A stretch of DNA of 23,260 nucleotides, from positions 1 through 23,260 of the forward strand of contig JAZULW010000022.1 in the NCBI GenBank assembly GCA_045603285.1, read 5' to 3'. Source of the DNA: RGIG3009 sp045603285. GTDB lineage: Bacteria > Bacillota > Clostridia > Oscillospirales > Acutalibacteraceae. Numbering within the stretch: the first letter of the stretch is position 1; every line of letters starts with the position of its first letter. The position numbers and the translations under genes are program-made. Shown in pieces: positions 7,490-15,605 of this stretch. A model generated the notes under the pieces. It had not been told where the DNA came from. It saw nothing but the letters and a program-made list of their open reading frames with translations, and did no database searches.

Positions 7490-9841
7490 TTATACAAACT
7501 CTTGCAAATTCCAAATGTCACGTGCGTATTCGCGTATTGTTCTGTCGCTGGAAAAATAACCTGCGGCGGCAATGTTTTTAAGGCTCTTTCGTGCAAATTC
7601 TTCCGTGTTGCGATAATCGCTGTTCGCGCGCAACCGCGTTTCACAATATGAAGAAAAATCGTGAAATAAGAAATAGTGGTCGGCACGATGCCACGAAGCT
7701 CCTTGCGTAAGCGAGGTGTACAATTCGCGGAACATACCGCTTCCGTTATCCGAAAAAGTACCATCGATCAGCGTGTTAACAACACGGCACAAGCGTTTAT
7801 CCCGTTCCAAATACTCGCAGGGATCATAAGACTGTTGTGTTTGTAACGCGCGGATTTCTTCCACACGGGCCCCGAAAATATAGTTATTTTCCTCTCCTGC
7901 TTGCTCCACGATTTCAATATTGGCGCCATCGTACGTTCCGAGTGTTACGGCACCGTTGAGCATAAATTTCATATTTCCCGTTCCCGACGCTTCGGTGCCT
8001 GCAGTGGAAATTTGCTCGGAGATATCGGTGGCGGGAATAATTTTTTGTGCATACGATACGTCATAGCTGCTGACAAATAACACTTGCATTTTGTCACGAA
8101 CCTGTGTATCGTCGTTAATCAACCGCGCAATTTCGTGAATAAATTTGATGATGCCTTTGGCACGGAAATACCCCGGTGCGGCTTTGGCACCAAAGACATA
8201 CGCCGTTGGCGTAAACTCGCGAATGCTTCCTTCTTTGATACCAAAATAGGTGTCTAAAATGGAAAACGCATTCAAAAGTTGACGCTTATATTCGTGCAAA
8301 CGTTTCACTTGAGAGTCAACAATAAAATCGGTATTGAGAATCATTCCGTCACGTTTTTGAAGATACGCAGCTAATTGTTGCTTCTTTATGCGTTTTATTT
8401 CTCGTAAATCTTGTAAGAACTGAGAATCATCCGCATACGTACTCAATTCGTTCAGGTGAGTCAATTCCGTCATCCAACGGTTACCGATGGTTTCGGTTAT
8501 TTTTTGCGCCATTTCGGGATTGGCCAACGCAAGCCACCGACGTTGCGTTATACCGTTTGTCTTGTTGTTAAAGCGATTGGGATACAGGCGATACCAATCC
8601 GACAAAACGCTGGTTTTTAACAAATCGGTGTGTATTTTGGCTACACCGTTTACCGAGTGTGTAAGGAAAACCGCCAACCGTGCCATATGAATAACACCGT
8701 TATCGATGATGCGAAAGGCAGAAATATCTTCCATTCCTTGACCTGAAAGTTCGCGTTGTAACACTTTATCAATTCGCACGATATACCGATACAATTGCGG
8801 GAGAACGGTTCGAAAAGTTGCTATCCCCCACGTTTCGAGTGCTTCCGGCATAAGGGTATGATTGGTATAAGCAAATGCCTTTCGCGTGACAGAAAGTGCC
8901 GTGTCAAAAGGCAATCCTTCTTCCTCAACCAGCAAGCGAACACACTCCGGAATGGAAACAACGGGATGTGTGTCATTGAGTTGAAATTGAAAAGCCTCGT
9001 GTAACTGCGTAAAATCTTGTCCGTTTTGTGCCCTGTACTTTCGAAACACATCTTGTAACGAGGCGCTGGAGAAGAAATATTGCTGTTTTAATCGCAACTT
9101 CTTTCCTTTATCTCCGTCATCGTTCGGATACAAAATCGAGGAGATGGTTTCCGCCTCGGTTCTCTCGCCAACAGCTTTGCCGTATTTTTGCTCATTGAAT
9201 AATTCATAATCAAAGCCGTCTATCGGCTCGGCCTGCCATAAGCGGAGCGTGTTGACCGTTTTTTTACCGTAACCGATGATTGGCATATCGTACGGAACAG
9301 CCCGTACCTTTTGCTTCCCGAAAACGACGATTACGCTTTCTTCTTCCATACGAACCGACCACGGATCACCGAACGCGGTCCAATTGTCTTCTTTTTCTTT
9401 TTGAAATCCGTTTTCAAAATACTGTTCAAAAAAGCCATATCGATACCGTATTCCGTACCCGTCAAGCGGTATTCCGTGCGTGGCCGCCGAATCCAAAAAG
9501 CATGCCGCCAAACGTCCAAGGCCGCCGTTCCCCAACGCGCAATCGGAAATTTCTTCAAAAACATCGGCGGATAGTCCGTTCTTCTCAAGCAAGGCTTTGG
9601 TTTCCTCCAAAAGTCCCATATTGAGTAGATTGGATTCCACCACTCGCCCCATTAAAAATTCCGCAGAAAAATATCCGATCCGCTTTTCGGGAACAGACGA
9701 TTGTTTCCATTGTGCGTAAATTTCCTGTAACGCCGCGCGAGAAATGGCATTATAGAGTTGTGTCGACGTGGCCTTTTCGATATCGGTATGATAATCTACA
9801 TCAAGTAAATCGCAAACGCGTGCTTCAAAAGGAATATCCAT
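7490..9841 (-). CDS. glgP: Glycogen/maltodextrin phosphorylase
   Basis: This 783-residue cytoplasmic, PLP-dependent enzyme releases glucose-1-phosphate from alpha-1,4-glucans using phosphate. Family signatures are clear: RIGYFSAEFLMGR near the N terminus, CALGNGGLGRLAACFLDS, QLNDTHPVVSIPE, NGITQRRWLALANP, VKRLHEYKRQ, and the PLP site EASGTGNMKFMLNGA with the Schiff-base lysine at K625. Length fits GlgP/MalP. AGGAGG (complement of 9849-9854) is 7 bases before ATG 9841; the longer GTG reading at 9859 includes the ribosome binding site and is rejected. It is the first gene of the operon that continues into the sugar importer, so imported maltodextrins are the likely substrate (MalP role), though glycogen use is possible. 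I see no confident promoter or cre site in the short space before it. Confidence 0.95.
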   Translation of the reverse strand: MDIPFEARVCDLLDVDYHTDIEKATSTQLYNAISRAALQEIYAQWKQSSVPEKRIGYFSAEFLMGRVVESNLLNMGLLEETKALLEKNGLSADVFEEISDCALGNGGLGRLAACFLDSAATHGIPLDGYGIRYRYGFFEQYFENGFQKEKEDNWTAFGDPWSVRMEEESVIVVFGKQKVRAVPYDMPIIGYGKKTVNTLRLWQAEPIDGFDYELFNEQKYGKAVGERTEAETISSILYPNDDGDKGKKLRLKQQYFFSSASLQDVFRKYRAQNGQDFTQLHEAFQFQLNDTHPVVSIPECVRLLVEEEGLPFDTALSVTRKAFAYTNHTLMPEALETWGIATFRTVLPQLYRYIVRIDKVLQRELSGQGMEDISAFRIIDNGVIHMARLAVFLTHSVNGVAKIHTDLLKTSVLSDWYRLYPNRFNNKTNGITQRRWLALANPEMAQKITETIGNRWMTELTHLNELSTYADDSQFLQDLREIKRIKKQQLAAYLQKRDGMILNTDFIVDSQVKRLHEYKRQLLNAFSILDTYFGIKEGSIREFTPTAYVFGAKAAPGYFRAKGIIKFIHEIARLINDDTQVRDKMQVLFVSSYDVSYAQKIIPATDISEQISTAGTEASGTGNMKFMLNGAVTLGTYDGANIEIVEQAGEENNYIFGARVEEIRALQTQQSYDPCEYLERDKRLCRVVNTLIDGTFSDNGSGMFRELYTSLTQGASWHRADHYFLFHDFSSYCETRLRANSDYRNTEEFARKSLKNIAAAGYFSSDRTIREYARDIWNLQEFV

Positions 9842-9893
9842 ATTACTTCCTCCTAACACCTTCAGTTTTTCCTTCTTTTTTGTGGCTATACAT

Positions 9894-9928
9894 AAAAAAG
9901 ACAGATGCCATTGGCATCTGTCTTTTTT
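9894..9928 (-). terminator. Rho-independent terminator after the SDR gene
   Basis: A perfect 16-bp stem (9894-9909 with 9913-9928) has a 3-base loop. The core is GACAGATGCC/GGCATCTGTC, flanked by A6 and T6 so that both strands end in a U-tract. It begins 10 bases after the SDR stop and should end the cca-prfC-mutY cluster before glgP. Confidence 0.9.
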
Positions 9929-9937
9929 AAAAATATG

Positions 9938-10669
9938 TTACATTACGAAACCACCATTCACACCAATTACTTGTCCGGTAATGTAATCGGCTTTATCGGA
10001 GGCTAAAAACAACAACGTATTGGCCACATCTTCAGCCGTTCCCACTCTGCCCAGCGGTGTTTCTTCGCAAAGCGCAAGACGTGTTTGTTCATCAAAATCT
10101 GCACACATATCGGTGTCAATTACACCCGGCGCCACACAATTTACGCGGATGCCCGATGGCCCCAGTTCTTTTGCTAACGCCTTCGAAAAACCAATAAGAC
10201 CTGCTTTCGCGGCAGAATAAGCCACCTCACAAGAGGCACCTGTAAGGCCCCACATAGACGATACCGTTAAGATGACTCCGCCTTGCTGCCTCACCATAGA
10301 TGGAATGGCCGCTTTAGAACAATAATACACGCCGTCCATATGCACACCCATCAATTTGCGCCACGTATCAGTGTCGGTATCGGTAAGCAGTCCCTGATGC
10401 GCAATCCCCGCATTGTGAATCAACACGTCCAGTTTCCCAAAACGGGCAAACACCTGTTGCATCATCGCTGCGACTTGCAATTCGTCAGACACGTCCGCAC
10501 ATACGGCAAAGGCATCGCCACCCGTGGATGTTAATTCTGCTACAAGGTCGTTTGCCAGTTTTTCGTTTGAACAGTAGTTGATTGCCACACGATAGCCGTT
10601 CTTGGCAAACAAGCGCGCCGTCGCCGCACCGATTCCACGGGAAGCGCCGGTTATAAGCACTGTGTTCAT
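9938..10669 (-). CDS. Short-chain dehydrogenase/reductase (FabG-like; possible EF-P 5-aminopentanone reductase)
   Basis: This 243-residue classical SDR has a Rossmann fold that should use NAD(P)H. Visible motifs: TGASRGIG (7-14), HNAG (85-88), the catalytic serine in VSSMWG (S138), Y151-x3-K155 in YSAAKAG, and VAPGVIDTDM. The position that is usually the catalytic Asn (VNxxG) is His (GVHMDG, H110). From memory, this His and the SSMWGLTGASCEV segment occur in clostridial proteins annotated as elongation factor P 5-aminopentanone reductase (Bacillus YmfI group). FabG proper remains possible. ATG 10669 follows GGAG by 7 bases. It is 1 base after the dCMP deaminase stop, so it is the last gene of the operon. 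A translation role would suit the RF3 gene upstream. Confidence 0.87.
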   Translation of the reverse strand: MNTVLITGASRGIGAATARLFAKNGYRVAINYCSNEKLANDLVAELTSTGGDAFAVCADVSDELQVAAMMQQVFARFGKLDVLIHNAGIAHQGLLTDTDTDTWRKLMGVHMDGVYYCSKAAIPSMVRQQGGVILTVSSMWGLTGASCEVAYSAAKAGLIGFSKALAKELGPSGIRVNCVAPGVIDTDMCADFDEQTRLALCEETPLGRVGTAEDVANTLLFLASDKADYITGQVIGVNGGFVM

Positions 10670-10670
10670 C

Positions 10671-11150
10671 TTACAGCTCCATTTCAATCTTTTTGCCTGA
10701 AGCGTTGAAAGGACGGTACGTAACACCGGTCATATCAAACATACGCTTGGACGCAATGGTGGAATCCGTGTTGGCATATTTATCGTCTAAGTAAATTACC
10801 TCTTTAATCCCAGACTGAATGATGGCTTTCGCACATTCGTTACACGGGAACAAGGTGGTATATACCTTAGCACCGTCAAGTCCTGTACGGCCATGATTGA
10901 GAATGGCATTGAGTTCCGCGTGGCATACAAACAAGTATTTCGTGTTAAGCGGATCGCCCTCACGGTCCCACGGCATATCGTCGTCTTTACAGCCGATGGG
11001 CATCCCATTGTACCCCATCGACAAAATCTTGTTATCCTGACCCACGATACAAGCGCCTACCTGTGTGCCGGGGTCTTTACTGCGTTGTGCGGAAAGCAAT
11101 GCAATTCCCATAAAATATTCATCCCAAGAAAGATAACCTTCGCGTTTCAT
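10671..11150 (-). CDS. dCMP deaminase family protein (ComEB-like)
   Basis: This 159-residue zinc-dependent deaminase should convert dCMP to dUMP, feeding dTTP synthesis. The zinc site is complete: H77-A-E79 in CHAELNAI and C103-x2-C106 in PCNECAK. The N-terminal SWDEYFMGIALLSAQRSKDP, the GYNGMPIGC segment and the substrate-loop region before Tyr72 match the deoxycytidylate deaminase/ComEB family. The start overlaps the mutY stop by 4 bases (ATGA), and its AGGAGG lies inside the mutY 3' end. The family call is firm; whether it has any link to competence cannot be told here. Confidence 0.92.
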   Translation of the reverse strand: MKREGYLSWDEYFMGIALLSAQRSKDPGTQVGACIVGQDNKILSMGYNGMPIGCKDDDMPWDREGDPLNTKYLFVCHAELNAILNHGRTGLDGAKVYTTLFPCNECAKAIIQSGIKEVIYLDDKYANTDSTIASKRMFDMTGVTYRPFNASGKKIEMEL

Positions 11151-12235
11151 ATTACATCCTCCTCAACAGTATTTAATAAGTTGGGCAATGCCTTGGCATA
11201 TAACCGAAAAGCGGTTGGCAAGGCATAATGGGGTAACGATTCTTTATCCACCCATACACAATCATCGGGCGGTGAAAATGGCTCGGTAATACATACAAAA
11301 CCATTTAACAACCATTCAATATGTGAGAAAACGTGCTTTCCTTTCGGGGCGGCTTTTTGGGAAAGTAACCGCGCGCCCCAATCCCAAAACAATTGTTTAA
11401 GATCACATTCCCCCGTTGGGACGTTCGGCAATTCCCACATACCACCCAACAAGCCTTTTGGTGGGCGGCGATGCAACAATACACACGGTGTGTCTTCGTT
11501 GGTGACAATGGTTAAGACTGTGTGTTTTTCTGTTTTTTTCGCCTTTGGCAATGCACGCGTCGGTAATTGCGCGGCACGTTCGGTACCGCCAACGGCACAA
11601 CACGAACGAACGGGACACTTATCACAGTGCGGCATGGTGTTGGGCAAACAAATCGTTTCACCCAGTTCCATAATTCCTTGATTAAACGCGCTCGGTTCAT
11701 CATCGGGCACCAACTCCGAAACAACCGCTGAAAGTTTTTTGCGAACCGAGGGTTTCATCACGTCGCCCTCTTCGTCCAACACGCGCGCCATCACACGCAA
11801 AACGTTGCCGTCCACCGCGGCAACAGGCTTAGAAAAAGCAATGGAGGCAATGGCCCCCGCCGTATATTCGCCAACACCCGCAAGCGTTAGTAAATCTTCA
11901 TACCGATCGGGAAGTTTGCCGCCGAAATCCGTCATTACTTGTCGCGCCGCCTTTTGCAAGTTGCGAACCCGACTGTAGTAACCAAGACCCTCCCATAGTT
12001 TCAACAGCAGATCCTCTTCTGCCTCGGCCAAATCGCGAACGGTAGGCAGTGCTTCCATAAAACGCTCAAAATACGGCAATGCCGCTTCGATGCGCGTTTG
12101 TTGCAACATAATTTCCGATACCCACACCCGATAAGGTGAGGGATCACTTCGCCACGGAAAATCCCGTTCGTTTTCCTTGTACCACGCTACCAACGGGCGT
12201 GTGAAAAAATCTTTCGTAATCACGTTTTTAGCCAT
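11147..12235 (-). CDS. mutY: A/G-specific adenine DNA glycosylase
   Basis: This 362-residue base-excision repair enzyme removes adenine mispaired with 8-oxoguanine. The HhH-GPD domain shows the catalytic Glu E41 in VSEIMLQQTR, the helix-hairpin-helix LLTLAGVGEYTAGAIA, and the catalytic Asp D142 in VDGNVLRV. The [4Fe-4S] loop is C196-x7-C204-x2-C207-x5-C213, one residue longer in the first spacing than the C-x6 of E. coli MutY. A C-terminal NUDIX-like 8-oxoG recognition domain follows (about 230-362; HRRPPKGLLGGMWELPNVP). ATG 12235 follows GAGGTG; the longer GTG reading at 12256 contains the ribosome binding site and is rejected. It overlaps the upstream ArsC-like gene by 16 bases. Confidence 0.94.
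   Translation of the reverse strand: MAKNVITKDFFTRPLVAWYKENERDFPWRSDPSPYRVWVSEIMLQQTRIEAALPYFERFMEALPTVRDLAEAEEDLLLKLWEGLGYYSRVRNLQKAARQVMTDFGGKLPDRYEDLLTLAGVGEYTAGAIASIAFSKPVAAVDGNVLRVMARVLDEEGDVMKPSVRKKLSAVVSELVPDDEPSAFNQGIMELGETICLPNTMPHCDKCPVRSCCAVGGTERAAQLPTRALPKAKKTEKHTVLTIVTNEDTPCVLLHRRPPKGLLGGMWELPNVPTGECDLKQLFWDWGARLLSQKAAPKGKHVFSHIEWLLNGFVCITEPFSPPDDCVWVDKESLPHYALPTAFRLYAKALPNLLNTVEEDVI
11158..11163 (-). promoter_or_regulatory. Ribosome binding site inside the mutY 3' end
   Basis: AGGAGG on the coding strand is exactly 7 bases before the dCMP deaminase ATG. It encodes part of the EED tail of MutY, so the upstream reading frame carries the downstream gene's translation signal. Confidence 0.75.
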
Positions 12236-12564
12236 TGTTCCCACACCTCGGGGCAATATCCCGTTGTTGCCAACTTACCGTTGCGGACAATGGGGGTACG
12301 TAACGCTTTGGGATTTTCAAGCAATTTCTCCTCTTTGTCCGCCTCGTATGCCAAATATCGAATCAGCGAAGCCGCTTCGCTCTTCGGATCAACAACCGCA
12401 TCCAAACCGCCCAGCGCTTGACAAACACTACGCAATTCGCCACGGCTGATGCCGAATTTATCCACTTGGATGCATTGCACCTTCACGCGGCGCTCTTTGA
12501 AAAAACGCTCGGCCTTTTTGGTGTCAAAACATTTCGCTTTTCCGAATATTTGTATGGTACTCAT
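12220..12564 (-). CDS. ArsC/Spx-family thioredoxin-fold protein
   Basis: This 114-residue protein belongs to the arsenate reductase (ArsC)/Spx/YffB superfamily. The N terminus IQIFGKAKC12FDTKKAERFF places the active-site cysteine at C12, and the C-terminal LRTPIVRNGKLATTGY matches the conserved ArsC-family segment with its cis-Pro. It lacks a CxxC redox pair as seen in Spx, and the usual ArsC CGTSRN motif is replaced by CFDTKK, so true arsenate reductase activity is doubtful. There are no ars genes nearby. It overlaps prfC upstream by 4 bases (ATGA) and mutY downstream by 16 bases, so it is co-translated with them. Function is unknown beyond the fold. Confidence 0.85.
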   Translation of the reverse strand: MSTIQIFGKAKCFDTKKAERFFKERRVKVQCIQVDKFGISRGELRSVCQALGGLDAVVDPKSEAASLIRYLAYEADKEEKLLENPKALRTPIVRNGKLATTGYCPEVWEQWLKT

Positions 12565-14147
12565 TCGCGGCTAAACTCCCTCAATTCCAATCCTTTGTTA
12601 TGATCCAGCGCCCATTGAATATTCCAACTGCTGGTAAACAACAAAAGCGGATTTCCTTTTAAGTCTTGTACGCATTTGGTGTCAGATGTAATGTCCAACG
12701 CCTTTACATCAATATCGTCCCCTACCACCCAACGAATGTACTGATAGGGCAACCCTTCCATAATCACATCGACACCGTATTCGTTCTTCAACCGATATTC
12801 AAGCACATCGAACTGCAGCGTTCCTACCACACCGACAATTACTTCTTCCATACCGCCGCCGGGCTCTTGGAAAATCTGAATGGCACCTTCTTTGGCAATT
12901 TGCGACGTCCCTTTCACAAATTGCTTGCGTTTCATCGTGTCTTTTTGGCGTACCAAACGAAAATGTTCCGGTGCAAAGGTGGGGATTCCCTCAAACGAAA
13001 ACTTTTTCGCCGCGCCGCACACGGTATCGCCGATAGAGAAAATGCCGGGATCAAATACACCGATGATGTCGCCGGCATAGGCTTCCTCCACAATTTCCCG
13101 TTCCTGTGCCATCATCTGTTGCGGTTGCGAAAGTTTCATTTTACGTTCGCCCTGCACGTGATACACCTCTTGCCCTTTTTCAAAACGGCCGGAACAGATA
13201 CGCATAAAAGCAATACGGTCACGATGGGCTTTGTTCATATTGGCTTGAATTTTGAATACAAACGCAGAAAAATCGTCTGCCATCGGATCCACTTCTCCGG
13301 TAGAAGAACGGCGCGCCAAAGGCGGCGTTGTCATTTGCAAAAAGTTTTCAAGAAAGGGTTCTACACCGAAGTTGGTAAGCGCAGACCCGAAAAACACAGG
13401 TGAAAGTTTGCCGTGGCGAACCAGTTCCAAATCAAAATCGCCGCCGGCACCATCTAACAATTCACGGTCATCCATCAAGGTTTGATACAAAGAATCGCCG
13501 AGGATTCCCTGCAAGGAAGGGTCGTCAATGTGGGTGGCAACGCCGTCCGCCGCATGGCCTACACCGTTATATTGGAAGGAAAGTACACGCTCTTTATCGC
13601 GTTCATAAACACCCTTAAACTCTTTTCCCGAACCGATGGGCCAGTTCACGGGATAGGTGCGGATACCAAGCACATTTTCGATATCCTCCATCAACTCGTA
13701 CGGATCACGCGCTTCCCGGTCCATCTTGTTGATGAACGTAAACACCGGGATATCGCGCATCATACAAACTTTAAAGAGTTTAATGGTTTGCTTTTCCACA
13801 CCTTTGGAAGCGTCAATCACCATAACCGCGGAATCGGCCGCCATTAACGTGCGGTACGTATCTTCCGAGAAATCTTGGTGACCGGGGGTATCTAAGATGT
13901 TGATACAAAAATCGTTATACTCAAACTGCAATACCGAAGAGGTAACCGATATACCGCGTTGCTTTTCGATCTCCATCCAGTCGGATACCGCATGTTTCAT
14001 CGACTTTTTGCCTTTGACCATACCGGCCGAAGCAATGGCCCCTCCGTACAGCAAAAACTTTTCCGTCAACGTTGTTTTACCGGCGTCGGGGTGCGAAATG
14101 ATTGCAAACGTCCGCCGTCTTTTAATTTCATTTTCAAACTTTGCCAC
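12561..14147 (-). CDS. prfC: Peptide chain release factor 3
   Basis: This 528-residue GTPase recycles RF1/RF2 from the ribosome after peptide release. GTPase motifs are clear: G1 SHPDAGKTTLTEK (18-30), G2 region GISVTSSVL, G3 DTPGHQDF, G4 NKMDRE. The conserved RF3 C-terminal segments (VVGTLQFDVLEYRLKNEYGV, GLPYQYIRW) are present and the length is standard. The start is GTG 14147, supported by GGAGG 7 bases upstream on the coding strand and by the usual RF3 N terminus (KFENEIKRRRTFAIISHPD). A good sigma-A type promoter lies directly upstream. Its stop overlaps the ArsC-like start by 4 bases. Confidence 0.96.
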   Translation of the reverse strand: MAKFENEIKRRRTFAIISHPDAGKTTLTEKFLLYGGAIASAGMVKGKKSMKHAVSDWMEIEKQRGISVTSSVLQFEYNDFCINILDTPGHQDFSEDTYRTLMAADSAVMVIDASKGVEKQTIKLFKVCMMRDIPVFTFINKMDREARDPYELMEDIENVLGIRTYPVNWPIGSGKEFKGVYERDKERVLSFQYNGVGHAADGVATHIDDPSLQGILGDSLYQTLMDDRELLDGAGGDFDLELVRHGKLSPVFFGSALTNFGVEPFLENFLQMTTPPLARRSSTGEVDPMADDFSAFVFKIQANMNKAHRDRIAFMRICSGRFEKGQEVYHVQGERKMKLSQPQQMMAQEREIVEEAYAGDIIGVFDPGIFSIGDTVCGAAKKFSFEGIPTFAPEHFRLVRQKDTMKRKQFVKGTSQIAKEGAIQIFQEPGGGMEEVIVGVVGTLQFDVLEYRLKNEYGVDVIMEGLPYQYIRWVVGDDIDVKALDITSDTKCVQDLKGNPLLLFTSSWNIQWALDHNKGLELREFSRE

Positions 14148-14180
14148 GTTCGTTCCTCCGAAATCAACACATTCCTAATT

Positions 14181-14209
14181 ATTGTATATGGTTTTCATAA
14201 ATTTATCAA
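14181..14209 (-). promoter_or_regulatory. Promoter of the prfC-arsC-mutY-dCMP deaminase-SDR operon
   Basis: On the minus strand, TTGATA (14209-14204), a 17-base spacer, then TACAAT (14186-14181): 5 of 6 matches to each sigma-A box. The -35 box overlaps the cca stop codon. The predicted transcript starts near 14174, about 27 bases before the GTG start. Confidence 0.7.
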
Positions 14210-15531
14210 GTGTTTTTGCGAATCGCATCCAATAAGTATTCCCGTTCGTTGGGGAGTACACCGTCTATTACTTGTTCAAGCAGCCAAGCAAGCCATTCCC
14301 CTATTTGCTTGCCCGCAGGGATACCAATCGCCAAAAGGTCGTGGCCGTTTACGGCAAGATCCTTCAGAGAAAAACACGCTTGTTCTTTCATTACTTGTTC
14401 AAGCAACGCGGAAATTTCTGACAAATCCGCAAGGCGCGACTCAATAATAGATTCGGTCTGCGCCCGGCAATCCCCTTCTTTTACCCACAACAATTCACGA
14501 AAACACACTTCTCCCAAACGGTTTAACCACCGCTTCACACACGAGGCAGTTTTATCCAGCACAACGTCGTGATACCGAATCAACGTTAGCACACGCCGTG
14601 TGGTTTGTCGATCGTAGTGCAACCGCTCCAAAATACACGCTGCCATTTCTTCACTGACAGCAGCATGGGAATAGAAATGGCCACACCCGTTTTCATCGAT
14701 TGAAAAAGTACGCGGTTTCCCAATGTCGTGAAGCAACAATGCCAATCGCACTGTTAGTTTGGGTTCCGTACTCCCGACGGCGACAATGCTATGTTCGTAA
14801 ACATCTTTATCGTGATACGGGTTGTGCTGCTGAAAACCAACCGCTTCTTTCAGCTCCGGAATAACAATGCCGATAACCGATGAAAATTCTTTCAAGACAG
14901 ATACGGCATTTTTTCCGAGCAACAGGCGATTCAGTTCTTCGCGAATACGTTCTGCCGCTACAAACGTAAGACCTTGCGCTTCTTTTACAAGAGCATACGC
15001 GGTTTTGCTTTCAATGCTAAAACCAAGACAAGAGGCAAATCGCAAGCAACGCAAAATACGCAACGCATCCTCATGAAAACGCTCCGTTGCCATCCCTACA
15101 CAACGCAAGACTTTTGCCTGTATATCCCGTTGCCCGTCAAAAAGGTCAATCACCCCTTCGTCGGGATGGTATGCCATGGCATTGACAGTGAAATCGCGTC
15201 GCGCAAGATCTTCGCGCAACGAGGAAACAAAATGAACGGCATCGGGATGCCGTGAATCACTGTAAGCGGTTTCCGTGCGGTAAGTGGTAATTTCCAAAGG
15301 ATGCCCGTCTATCAACAAGGTGACTGTTCCGTGTTGTAAACCGGTAGGAATACACGGCACATCGGCAAACACATTCATCACCGTCTTCGGTGTTGCGTTG
15401 GTACAAAGATCCCAATCTGTCGGTTGAAAACCGAGGAGACTATCGCGAACACAACCGCCCACGGCATAACACTCAAGCCCACTTTGATTAAATCGCCGTA
15501 TCACATTTTCAACAAACAACGGCAGTTGCAT
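14206..15531 (-). CDS. cca: CCA-adding tRNA nucleotidyltransferase
   Basis: This 441-residue class II nucleotidyltransferase should add or repair the 3' CCA of tRNA. The head domain has YAVGGCVRD (G25, G26) and the metal-binding pair D39/D41 in TDWDLCT. The RNA-binding neck includes RILRCLRFASCLGF and AAERIREELNRLL, and an HD domain (LLLHDIGKPRTF, FYSHAAVSEEMA) follows, as in HD-bearing CCA enzymes. Two ATG codons compete, 15537 and 15531. The Shine-Dalgarno match GAGGTGAT (complement of 15536-15543) overlaps the first, so I chose the second. A promoter with an extended -10 box lies just upstream. No terminator is visible before prfC, so read-through is likely. Confidence 0.93.
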   Translation of the reverse strand: MQLPLFVENVIRRFNQSGLECYAVGGCVRDSLLGFQPTDWDLCTNATPKTVMNVFADVPCIPTGLQHGTVTLLIDGHPLEITTYRTETAYSDSRHPDAVHFVSSLREDLARRDFTVNAMAYHPDEGVIDLFDGQRDIQAKVLRCVGMATERFHEDALRILRCLRFASCLGFSIESKTAYALVKEAQGLTFVAAERIREELNRLLLGKNAVSVLKEFSSVIGIVIPELKEAVGFQQHNPYHDKDVYEHSIVAVGSTEPKLTVRLALLLHDIGKPRTFSIDENGCGHFYSHAAVSEEMAACILERLHYDRQTTRRVLTLIRYHDVVLDKTASCVKRWLNRLGEVCFRELLWVKEGDCRAQTESIIESRLADLSEISALLEQVMKEQACFSLKDLAVNGHDLLAIGIPAGKQIGEWLAWLLEQVIDGVLPNEREYLLDAIRKNT

Positions 15532-15553
15532 CGCCATCACCTCACACCTTTTT

Positions 15554-15582
15554 ATCATACCACGGAAGAAATTGACTGTAAA
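15554..15582 (-). promoter_or_regulatory. Promoter of cca
   Basis: On the minus strand, TTTACA (15582-15577), a 17-base spacer, then TATGAT (15559-15554) preceded by TGG, giving an extended -10. The expected start is near 15547, leaving a very short leader before ATG 15531. It is divergent from the promoter at 15606. Confidence 0.7.
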
Positions 15583-15605
15583 GAAGATTTGTTACGGGAA
15601 AGCAA

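Noticed and set aside
9842..9893. Promoter or cre operator for the glgP operon
   Set aside because: The only candidate, ATGCCA-17-TATGTA on the minus strand, is weak and its -35 is buried in the terminator stem; no cre-like sequence was found.
12666..13403. 245-codon plus-strand open frame opposite prfC
   Set aside because: It is antisense to the conserved RF3 gene and has no recognisable motif.
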